Assembly: GCA_016927755.1 (NCBI GenBank)
Contig: JAFGLZ010000206.1
Location: 1 to 50,975, forward strand
DNA: 50,975 nt
Direction of reading: 5' to 3'
Source: Phycisphaerae bacterium
Lineage (GTDB): Bacteria > Planctomycetota > Phycisphaerae > UBA1845 > JAFGLZ01
Each line of letters opens with the position of its first letter. The stretch's first letter is position 1. A program made the position numbers and the translations under genes. The notes beneath the pieces are model-generated. The model was not told the origin of the DNA. It was given only the letters and a program-made list of their open reading frames with translations, and did no database searches. This document shows, piece by piece, positions 7,950 through 15,022 of the stretch.

Positions 7950-9041
7950 TCAGGCAAGCGCCTCATCAAGCATGGTCAGGTAGTTTTCGACGGGAATGTA
8001 GCTCGGAATCGAGTTGCCGCTGCCGAGCGCGTAGCGGCCGCCGGGCGCGCACGTATTGATCGTTGCGCGGACGACGCGACGGACCTCATCAGGCGTGCCG
8101 CGGGTGAGAACGTCAACATCGATGCCGCCGAGAATGCCGATCTGGCAACCGTAGCGTCGCTTCATCTCGGTTACGGGCGTAATGGCGTCCTCGAAGCTGT
8201 GCTTGGCGTCAATGCCGACGTCGTCGATGAGATCGTCCATGATGGCCTCGAGCTGGCCGCACGAGTGCAGGAAGTACGGCCGCCCGGCCTCGTGGGCGAG
8301 CCGGGCGAAGCGCTTGTGCCACGGGAGGAAGTACCGGCGCAGGTGCTCCGGGGAGATGAGCGTGCCGCTACGGAAACCCATGTCGTCGCCCTGAAAGATC
8401 GCCACGAGCGGATCGAGATCGAGAAGGCGCCGATGGTACGCCAGGATTCGCTGGCCCACGGCGTCGACGACGTCCTGAACCAACTGAGGATCGTCATAGA
8501 GCGCGGTGCAGAGCCCGACGTATCCGAAAAGCTTGGTAACGTGCTCGAGGATCCCGCCGGCGTGGCATGAGATGAAGCCCATGCCCTCCGGCAGGCGGTC
8601 GCAGATGTACTCGAGCGGAAAGAAGTCGACATCGACGGGCTCCGGCCAGGGGTAGGCCCTAAAGTCGCTGCGACTGACGATCGGACCGGCATCGGTCTCT
8701 GCCCAGCTTCGCACCGCGCCTGGGTCGGCTTGCTCGGCCGTGTCCAGGCTGTTGCGAGCGCCGGCGGGGAATGGCATGGCGATTTCCATGCGAACGAAGT
8801 CATAGCCACAGATTCGCCAGAACTCGATGAAGTTGTCGAGGTACGCCTTCTGCTGGTCGAAATCGCCACCGGGAGGGACCCAGCTTCGGCCGTCCGCCGC
8901 CAGGATTGGGCGTCGGACGACGTCATCGACGAGGTACTCGGCCAGCGGAGGCCGATCGGGCTTCGCCCGGCCCGTTACGGCAGCGATGAATGCTGTGACG
9001 TCGGGTCGTGGGCAATCCAACGGAACGCGGAATACAGTCAC
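7950..9041 (-). CDS. Uroporphyrinogen decarboxylase (URO-D) family protein
   Basis: 363 residues from the GTG at 9041, which lies seven bases after GGAGG; the ATG at 9065 has no site. The TIM-barrel URO-D fold is shared by HemE and the corrinoid methyltransferases MtaA/CmuA. The heme-pathway signature near the N-terminus is absent. Instead it carries YFLHSCGQLEAIMDDL (about 254-269), where His and Cys are candidate zinc ligands, then GILGGIDVDVL and GNSIPSYIPVENY near the end. These fit the methyltransferase-like branch rather than HemE. Activity on a methylated substrate is inference. No corrinoid protein lies beside it, and it stands alone, convergent with the preceding gene. Confidence 0.8.
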   Translation of the reverse strand: MTVFRVPLDCPRPDVTAFIAAVTGRAKPDRPPLAEYLVDDVVRRPILAADGRSWVPPGGDFDQQKAYLDNFIEFWRICGYDFVRMEIAMPFPAGARNSLDTAEQADPGAVRSWAETDAGPIVSRSDFRAYPWPEPVDVDFFPLEYICDRLPEGMGFISCHAGGILEHVTKLFGYVGLCTALYDDPQLVQDVVDAVGQRILAYHRRLLDLDPLVAIFQGDDMGFRSGTLISPEHLRRYFLPWHKRFARLAHEAGRPYFLHSCGQLEAIMDDLIDDVGIDAKHSFEDAITPVTEMKRRYGCQIGILGGIDVDVLTRGTPDEVRRVVRATINTCAPGGRYALGSGNSIPSYIPVENYLTMLDEALA

Positions 9042-9465
9042 GTCATACCTCCGGGGGGAGCACATCTTGTTTCGGATCCGCCCGGACCGCCTCCGCTCCC
9101 CGCGCCAGGCCTACCACCGTATCCTTGTGGAAAACGCCAGCAAGCGCTTCTCGGTGGGCGCACCGTCGGTTCCCGGTCCCGCTCGCACAGCCAGCGTCAT
9201 TGCAGATCTCCCGTCGCCAAACGGAACTCACAAGAAGACCCTGAGGAGACGCAACTGTCAAGTAGATGCGAACGAACGATCGTAACGGGGAAGCGGTGCC
9301 AGACCGCTCGGGCGCGAATCCGGCCTTTCACCGCCAGAGCGATGGCCACCAAACAGTGTGAGATCAGGCGATGAACATGGAGGAGGCACCGGAAGGATTG
9401 GACGGCAGCAGCAGACCACGATCAAGATACTTCTGCCAAGGGGGTGAGGAATCCGGCGCGTTGAT
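9042..9465. other. Intergenic region, no gene recognised
   Basis: Short frames exist on both strands, but none has a ribosome site or a recognisable product. An AAGCGCTT palindrome at 9142-9149 lies about 100 bases upstream of the URO-D start; it is too short to call an operator. Confidence 0.5.
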
Positions 9466-9921
9466 TCAGTCCTTGCCTCTGCCGACGCCGAGGGCGGCGA
9501 TCTTCTCTTGGAGACTGAGGATGCGGAGGACACGGAGGCCGAAATTCTCCCCGACTTTGACGGCTTGGCCGTAACCGACGATCTCGTTGTTGATCATCAG
9601 GTCCAACTCGGCATCGGCCGCCTTGTCGAACTCGATGATTGATCCGCTAGCGAGCTGCATCACCTCTCTGACCCGCATCGCCCTATGCGCTAATCTGACG
9701 ATGACGGGGACCTCGATCCGAAGGATGCGTTGCACGTCGGACCGGGTCACGTTGCGGCGTCTCCGGGCGACGCCTTCACTTGGCCTTGGGCGTGGGGCCG
9801 GGGGGGCAGGCTGCGGCGCGGCATCCTCCTCGAGCGCGGAGTCCGGGTACTCGGGTGGCGGGGCCCCCAAGGTCTCCTCCGCTTCCGCGAGGATGGCGTC
9901 GATCTCGCCCTGGCTGGTCAT
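9466..9921 (-). CDS. fliN: Flagellar motor switch protein FliN-like (SpoA domain)
   Basis: 151 residues from the ATG giving MTSQGEIDAILAEAEE, the typical start of planctomycete FliN; a GTG 21 bases upstream is also possible. A Pro/Ala-rich linker (about 20-55) precedes the SpoA domain (about 65-140): ILRIEVPVIVRLAHRAMRV, then LASGSIIEFDK and NNEIVGYGQAVKVGENFGLRV. FliN forms the bottom of the C-ring with FliM and FliG and receives CheY-P via FliM. No other flagellar gene is present; it follows fabF on the same strand after 87 bases and may ride on that transcript. The ribosome site is weak. Confidence 0.85.
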   Translation of the reverse strand: MTSQGEIDAILAEAEETLGAPPPEYPDSALEEDAAPQPAPPAPRPRPSEGVARRRRNVTRSDVQRILRIEVPVIVRLAHRAMRVREVMQLASGSIIEFDKAADAELDLMINNEIVGYGQAVKVGENFGLRVLRILSLQEKIAALGVGRGKD

Positions 9922-10008
9922 GCAGACAGATTCCAGGCGCACAGCCCCAACGACAAGGTGTGACGCTATCCCTGTTATCGGCCTTGCGGATTGCCGACTT
10001 GAGGTCGC

Positions 10009-11250
10009 TTACTCGAAGCGTCTGGCGATGATGACGGCGTTGTGCCCGCCGAAACCGAAGGAGTTGTTGACGACGACGTCAATGCGTAACTCCCTCGCTT
10101 TCAATGGAGTATAGTCCAGATCGCATTCGGGGTCGGGGGTGTTGAGGTTGAGCGTCGGCGGGACGATGCCATCCTGGATGGCCTTGATGCATACGATCAG
10201 CTCCACGCCGCCGCCCGCTCCGAGCAGGTGGCCGATCGAACTCTTTGTGCCCGTGATCGGAATCTGACGCGCGTTGGGTCCGAAGACCCTCTTGATGGCC
10301 TTGGTCTCGGAGATGTCCCCAAGCGAGGTGCCGGTTCCGTGGGCGCTGATCATGTCGACCTGATCGGGGTTGACCTGGGCCATCCGCAGGGCCGAACTTA
10401 TGGCTCGCGCGGCCATCTCACCTTCCGGATGGGGCTGAACGATGTCGTAGCTGTCGGCGCTGACGCCGTAACCAACGAGTTCGGCGTGGATTCTGGCCCC
10501 GCGTTTCTTGGCGTGCTCGAGTTCCTCGATGACGAGGACACCGGCCCCTTCGCCCATGACGAAGCCGTCGCGATTGGCGTCAAAGGGACGGCTGGCACCC
10601 GGCGGGTCGTCATTTCGCAGTGACAAGGCCTTCATTGCGGCAAAGGCGGAGATGCCAAGTGCACTCAGTGCGTCTTCGGTGCCGCCCGTGAAGGCGATGT
10701 CGATGTCGCCCCTTCGGATATAGCCCATCGCCTCGCCAATGGCATTGTTGCTGCTGGCGCAGGCGGTCGCGATGGAGAGCACGGGCCCTTGAACGTTATG
10801 GTCCATTGAGATGTGGCCGCTGGCGGCATTGAGCATGAGGCGGGCGGTCGTGAAGGCCGACACGCGATTCACGCCCTTCTCGATGAGGCGGAGATGCTGC
10901 TCCTCGATCGTGGTGAGCCCGCCGATGCCGGAGCCCAAGATGACGCAGGCGCGACGGGGATCGGTCTTGGCGAAGTCGATGCCGCTGTCCTGGGCGGCCA
11001 TTTGGGCAGCCGCCACGGCCAACTGCGCGCACCGGTCCAATCGCTTGATCCGGCGAGCATCGATGTATTGCAGGGGATCGAATTCGTGACATTCGCCCCC
11101 GATTTGAACAGGGAACTGCTTGTCGACGAATTCCTGAATCTTGCGGATGCCGCTTTCGCCGCTGACGAGGCGTCGCCAGAAGACATCAAGCCCATTGCCC
11201 AGGGGGGTCACCCCCCCCATGCCCGTGACGACAACCCGTCGGCCGCTCAT
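10009..11250 (-). CDS. fabF: 3-oxoacyl-[acyl-carrier-protein] synthase II
   Basis: 413 residues, the normal KAS II length. It condenses malonyl-ACP with acyl-ACP in fatty acid elongation. The catalytic triad is visible: Cys164 in ATACASS, His304 in SAHGTGTS and His341 in SSIGHLLGAGG, with the C-terminal NSFGFGGHN. Glycine loops and the PFDANRDGFVMGEGAG segment are also present. It lies 22 bases downstream of acpP, its substrate carrier, a gene order widespread in bacteria. It is cytoplasmic. Confidence 0.97.
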   Translation of the reverse strand: MSGRRVVVTGMGGVTPLGNGLDVFWRRLVSGESGIRKIQEFVDKQFPVQIGGECHEFDPLQYIDARRIKRLDRCAQLAVAAAQMAAQDSGIDFAKTDPRRACVILGSGIGGLTTIEEQHLRLIEKGVNRVSAFTTARLMLNAASGHISMDHNVQGPVLSIATACASSNNAIGEAMGYIRRGDIDIAFTGGTEDALSALGISAFAAMKALSLRNDDPPGASRPFDANRDGFVMGEGAGVLVIEELEHAKKRGARIHAELVGYGVSADSYDIVQPHPEGEMAARAISSALRMAQVNPDQVDMISAHGTGTSLGDISETKAIKRVFGPNARQIPITGTKSSIGHLLGAGGGVELIVCIKAIQDGIVPPTLNLNTPDPECDLDYTPLKARELRIDVVVNNSFGFGGHNAVIIARRFE

Positions 11251-11272
11251 TCGGCGAAATCCATCCTGCAGG

Positions 11273-11530
11273 TTACTTCTGCAACTTGGCGGCGTGCTCG
11301 ACGATGTAGTCGATGGCCTGACCGACGGTCTGGATCTTCTCAGCCTCTTCGTCCGGGATACTCATCTCGAACTCATCCTCGAGCTCCATGACCAGTTCGA
11401 CGGTGTCGAGGCTGTCGGCATTGAGGTCATTGATGAAGGACGTATCGCGGCTGATTTCGGACTTCTCGATGTTCATCTGGTCTGCGATGATCGAGATGAC
11501 CTTTTCCTGAATTTCTTGCTCTGTGAGCAC
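11273..11530 (-). CDS. acpP: Acyl carrier protein
   Basis: 85 residues, acidic and helical. It starts at GTG with AGGAGG six bases upstream. Ser40 in NADSLDTVEL is the site of 4'-phosphopantetheine attachment by AcpS. It carries acyl chains among FabD, FabG, FabF and PlsX, which are all encoded in this cluster. A 245-base gap upstream holds a promoter, which allows acpP-fabF to be expressed above the rest of the operon, as is usual for this abundant protein. Confidence 0.98.
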   Translation of the reverse strand: MLTEQEIQEKVISIIADQMNIEKSEISRDTSFINDLNADSLDTVELVMELEDEFEMSIPDEEAEKIQTVGQAIDYIVEHAAKLQK

Positions 11531-11587
11531 GAGCTTCCTCCTTCGAACGTCGCCCAGACGCTTCGGCTATGCTGGGAACGGGCGGTT

Positions 11588-11617
11588 ACTATACCCGCCG
11601 GGGTCCGAAGCGTGCAA
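11588..11617 (-). promoter_or_regulatory. sigma70-type promoter of acpP-fabF
   Basis: On the minus strand, TTGCAC (11617-11612), an 18-base spacer and TATAGT (11593-11588) sit about 58 bases upstream of the GTG start. The -10 is flanked by GGCGGG and CCGCCC, which can pair. This is the best promoter within the fatty-acid cluster. Confidence 0.65.
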
Positions 11618-11775
11618 GGCCTGTTGTACCGTCACCTGCTTGCCGCATTGGCCTTCGCCGACATCGCGAGGCCTGCGTGCAACTCGTAGGCCGCTCGGGC
11701 GACGCGCCCGCTGGCTACATAACTACGCTATTTCCGCCGGCCGCACAACACGCAAACCCGGCCGGGGCAAACGAC

Positions 11776-12516
11776 TCACGTATTCAGCCCGCCGTCGACC
11801 ACGATCACCTGCCCGGTAATGTAGCTGGAGCCCTCACCGGCCAGAAACGCCACGACGGCCGCGACCTCCTCGGGCTTGCCAAACCTCTGCATGGCGATCA
11901 ACGGCTTGACGGCCTGCTTCAACTGGTCGGGCAGGCCCTGGGTCATGTCCGTATCGATGAAGCCCGGGGCGACGGCATTGACCGTGATCCCCCGCTTGCC
12001 GATCTCCTTGGCCAGGGACTTGGTTAGCGCGATGACGCCGGCCTTACTGGCGGCGTAGTTGGCCTGCCCTGGGTTCCCGCTGATGCCGCCGACGCTTGCG
12101 ATGTTGATGATCCGCCCCCGACGTGCCGAGAGCATCACCTTCGTGACGGCACGGCAGGTCAGGAAGACCGAACGGAGGTTGGTGGCCAAGACACGATCGA
12201 ATTGCTCGTCCTTCATGGACAGGAGGAGCGTGTCGTCGGTAATCCCGGCGTTATTCACGAGGATGTCGATCTTCTCGTGCTCGGACTGAATGCGGTCGAC
12301 CAATTCGCGAATCGCCGCACCGTCAGTGACGTCCAGGCGGGCGGGGATGACTTGGCCGTCCAGTGACGAGGCCTCGGCCGCGACCGCATCGAGCTTGTCC
12401 TCGCTACGAGCACACCCGTAGACGATGGCCCCCAGTCGCGCGAGCTCGATGCAGATGGCCCGCCCGATGCCCTGGCTTGCCCCTGTGACGATGCCGATCT
12501 GTCCGGCAAGGCTCAT
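11776..12516 (-). CDS. fabG: 3-oxoacyl-[acyl-carrier-protein] reductase
   Basis: 246 residues. This short-chain dehydrogenase reduces 3-oxoacyl-ACP with NADPH. Features: TGASQGIG (11-18) for cofactor binding, NNAG (88-91), Asn113, Ser141, and Tyr154-x3-Lys158 in NYAASKAG. The C-terminal GEGSSYITGQVIVVDGG is standard. AAGGAC precedes the ATG. It sits between fabD and acpP in the operon; Arg37 after the Rossmann strand suits NADPH. Confidence 0.95.
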   Translation of the reverse strand: MSLAGQIGIVTGASQGIGRAICIELARLGAIVYGCARSEDKLDAVAAEASSLDGQVIPARLDVTDGAAIRELVDRIQSEHEKIDILVNNAGITDDTLLLSMKDEQFDRVLATNLRSVFLTCRAVTKVMLSARRGRIINIASVGGISGNPGQANYAASKAGVIALTKSLAKEIGKRGITVNAVAPGFIDTDMTQGLPDQLKQAVKPLIAMQRFGKPEEVAAVVAFLAGEGSSYITGQVIVVDGGLNT

Positions 12517-12606
12517 GATCAGTCCTTACTAGTCTAACTCGCTGCGGCTCGGCGGCTCAGGCGTGACGGTGGTCACTAGGGCCACCGTCCTCCGGACTTC
12601 CAGAAC

Positions 12607-13530
12607 CTAAAGCTTCTCGATCTGGCCCGGCAAGTCAACCACGGAAACATTGATTGACCGATCCACCCGACGGATGATCGTCCGCTGAGACGATCCCGGA
12701 CCGACAGCTAGCATATGGCGACACCCATCGGCCGCCAGCCGCTGGATCGACCGCGCCCACTCCACCGGCCTGACCACCTGCCGCGTCAGCAACGACCGCG
12801 TCCGGCTCGGGGCATCATGATACCCAGCCGTCACGTTGCTGACTACGGGAATCTCGGGAGTCTTGACCTCGATACCGTCGAGCACGGGCGTGAGTCCCTC
12901 GGCGGCCGAAGACATGAGCGGCGAGTGAAACGCCCCCGCGACGTCCAGGGGGTTGACGCGAGCCGACGCCTGCTCGGCCAATTCGCACGCGCGATCCACG
13001 GCCTCTGTCTGACCCGATATCACGATCAGGTCGTCCGCGAGGTGGTTGGCCACCACGAGGACCTGCTCCTCTCGGGCCTTGGCAACGATTTCCTCGACGG
13101 CAGGGCGGTCCAGCCCGATGATCGTGGCCATGCCGCTGGGGACCGCCTGGGAGGCCGCCTGCATGAGCCGACCCCGCTGCTGCACGGCCCGAAGTCCGTC
13201 AGCGAGCGAAATGCTGCCAGCGACGTACAAGGCCACGTACTCGCCGAGACTCAAGCCACCGGCCGCCGCCACCTGGGCCACTTCAGGCCTAGCGGCGCGG
13301 AGCGCTTCCCAGATGGCCACGCTTGTGGCAAAGATGGCAGGCTGCTGCAGGTCGGTCTCGGACAGACGTTCTGGCGGGCCGTTGAAGCAGAGATCGCGCA
13401 GGTCGAAGCCGAGCACGTCGTTGGCCTGCTCAAAGACGGCGGCCGCAGGTTCGTGGGCTTCGGCCATCTCGCGCCCCATGCCGACAACCTGAGCGCCCTG
13501 GCCCGGAAAAATGACAGCTACCTTGTCCAT
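12607..13530 (-). CDS. fabD: Malonyl-CoA:ACP transacylase
   Basis: 307 residues, the usual size. It transfers malonyl from CoA to ACP. The GQGAQ loop (10-14), Arg119 in QQRGRLMQ and the general-base His202 in AFHSPLM are present. The nucleophile elbow reads GGLSLGEY, with Ser94 intact but Leu93 where the family has His (GHSLGEY). The His-to-Leu change is read directly from the codon (TTG) and is not a frameshift. I recall GLSLGEY-type elbows in planctomycetes, so it is probably lineage-typical. Gaps of about 90 bases separate it from plsX and fabG on the same strand. Confidence 0.94.
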   Translation of the reverse strand: MDKVAVIFPGQGAQVVGMGREMAEAHEPAAAVFEQANDVLGFDLRDLCFNGPPERLSETDLQQPAIFATSVAIWEALRAARPEVAQVAAAGGLSLGEYVALYVAGSISLADGLRAVQQRGRLMQAASQAVPSGMATIIGLDRPAVEEIVAKAREEQVLVVANHLADDLIVISGQTEAVDRACELAEQASARVNPLDVAGAFHSPLMSSAAEGLTPVLDGIEVKTPEIPVVSNVTAGYHDAPSRTRSLLTRQVVRPVEWARSIQRLAADGCRHMLAVGPGSSQRTIIRRVDRSINVSVVDLPGQIEKL

Positions 13531-13618
13531 TTGTCTTGGTCCGCCCTCGCGCCGAGTCCGCAGGGACTCTCCTGCTCGATCGCTGCCCCGGTTGAGGCCC
13601 GGGGCCCTCGCGCCTAGG

Positions 13619-14623
13619 TCATGCCGTCACCTCGTGCGACCGTGCGATGGCTTCCGATATCGTAGCATTCAGATTCTTGTGGATGTACCGTTCGGCAACC
13701 CGGACCGCGTTACGGATTGCCCTGGCGTCACTCGATCCGTGACAGATAATGCACACGCCGTTGACGCCCAAGAGCGGTGCCCCGCCATGCTCACTGTAGT
13801 CGTATCGCTCCCAGATGCGTTGGACGACGGGCTTGAACCGGTGCATGATGTCAGGGGCCTCACGGGCCAACTCCTGACCGATGGTGCGAATGAGGCCTTC
13901 CGCGACGCTTTCGACCATCTTGAGGACGACGTTGCCGACGAACCCGTCTGAAACCACGACGTCGACGGTTCCGTTGAACAGGTCCCTCCCTTCGACGTTG
14001 CCGACGAAATTCACCTGCGGTTCGGCTTTTAGCAGTTCCGCGGCGGCTTTGACCAGGTCCGTGCCTTTGATGTCCTCCTCGCCGATGCTGATGATGCCGA
14101 CGCGAGGATTCTCGACGCCGAGGATTACCCGGCTGTAGACGCTGGCCATGACCCCGTACTGATACAGATGGTCCGATCGGGGGGAGATGTTGGCTCCGAC
14201 GTCGCACATCACGAGCCACCCGTGAAAGGTCGGCAAGATGACGGCGATGCCCGCGCGTTTGATGCCCGGCAGCTTCTTCATTTTGAGCTGACAGGCTCCG
14301 GCGCAGGCCCCGGTGTTCCCGGCGGAGATGCAAGCCTGGACCTCGCCAGCCTCCGCCAGTTTGGCCATGCGGACGATGGAGGAGTCTTTCTTGCGGCGGA
14401 CCCCATCGATGGGAGACTCGTCCATTTCGATGACTTCGCTGGCGTGGACGATCTGGACACGGCCCTGCCAGCCGTCGTACTTCTCGAGCTCGGTGCGAAT
14501 GGCATCCTCGCGGCCCACCAACACCACTTCGGCGTCGGTGGTCACTCCGAGCCCTTCGATCGCGCCCTTGACGATCTCGGCAGGTGCGTGGTCGCCCCCC
14601 ATCGCGTCGACGGCGATCCGCAT
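13619..14623 (-). CDS. plsX: Phosphate acyltransferase PlsX
   Basis: 334 residues from the ATG at 14623, which follows AAGGAG and begins with the family N-terminus MRIAVDAMGGDHAPAEIVKG. It makes acyl phosphate from acyl-ACP for PlsY in phospholipid synthesis, as a peripheral membrane enzyme. Further signatures: ASEVIEMDESP, SAGNTGA (about 97-103), GVENPRVGIISIGEE, VVSDGFVGNVVLK and YSEHGGAPLLGVNGVCIICHG. rpmF ends five bases upstream, and the rpmF-plsX-fab order is one of the most conserved in bacteria. Confidence 0.97.
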   Translation of the reverse strand: MRIAVDAMGGDHAPAEIVKGAIEGLGVTTDAEVVLVGREDAIRTELEKYDGWQGRVQIVHASEVIEMDESPIDGVRRKKDSSIVRMAKLAEAGEVQACISAGNTGACAGACQLKMKKLPGIKRAGIAVILPTFHGWLVMCDVGANISPRSDHLYQYGVMASVYSRVILGVENPRVGIISIGEEDIKGTDLVKAAAELLKAEPQVNFVGNVEGRDLFNGTVDVVVSDGFVGNVVLKMVESVAEGLIRTIGQELAREAPDIMHRFKPVVQRIWERYDYSEHGGAPLLGVNGVCIICHGSSDARAIRNAVRVAERYIHKNLNATISEAIARSHEVTA

Positions 14624-14628
14624 CTCGC

Positions 14629-14814
14629 TCAGGACTCCTTTTGCTTCTGAGGTAGCATCACCTTGCTGCTGACGTAACCGCAATTGCCGCATGCCGCATG
14701 CGGCAGGCGAGGCATGTTGCACTTCGGACAGAGGGCCCGCGAGGGGGCTCGAAGCGCGTGGTGGGCTCGCCTCGTCCGTGTACGGCTCTTGCTTGTCTTT
14801 TTTGTCGGGAGCAT
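14629..14814 (-). CDS. rpmF: 50S ribosomal protein L32
   Basis: 61 residues. LPTKKTSKSRTRTRRAHHAL at the start is the L32 signature. Four Cys (CPKC and CGNC, about residues 29-44) form the zinc ribbon of the C+ type. The ATG at 14814 follows AGGTG by six bases; an in-frame GTG at 14823 lacks a site. It is the first gene of the fatty-acid cluster, coupling ribosome and membrane synthesis. Confidence 0.96.
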   Translation of the reverse strand: MLPTKKTSKSRTRTRRAHHALRAPSRALCPKCNMPRLPHAACGNCGYVSSKVMLPQKQKES

Positions 14815-14869
14815 ACCCGTCACCTAATCAATACGACGTTCAAGTCCGGACTAATAACGATCGAATCTC

Positions 14870-14928
14870 ACGGGCTGTCGGCCCGAGGTCGATACCGCAC
14901 ATTCGGCCCACTCCCCCCGACAGCCCGT
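14870..14928. promoter_or_regulatory. 12-bp perfect inverted repeat upstream of rpmF
   Basis: ACGGGCTGTCGG (14870-14881) and CCGACAGCCCGT (14917-14928) pair perfectly around a 35-base loop. It lies 95 bases after the glycoside hydrolase stop and 56 bases before the rpmF start, both on the minus strand. It could be the terminator of the first or a leader structure of the second; there is no T-run. Confidence 0.55.
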
Positions 14929-15022
14929 CGGGCGTGAGGCACGAAACCGTCAGTTTAAGCGTCGCACGATGTCTGTGTCAACCGCAAAGGCGAAGCCACT
15001 GGCCCGATCCGCCGCGGCGGTG

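Noticed and set aside
9142..9149. AAGCGCTT palindrome as a LacI-type operator
   Set aside because: Only eight bases and no LacI-family gene nearby; could occur by chance.
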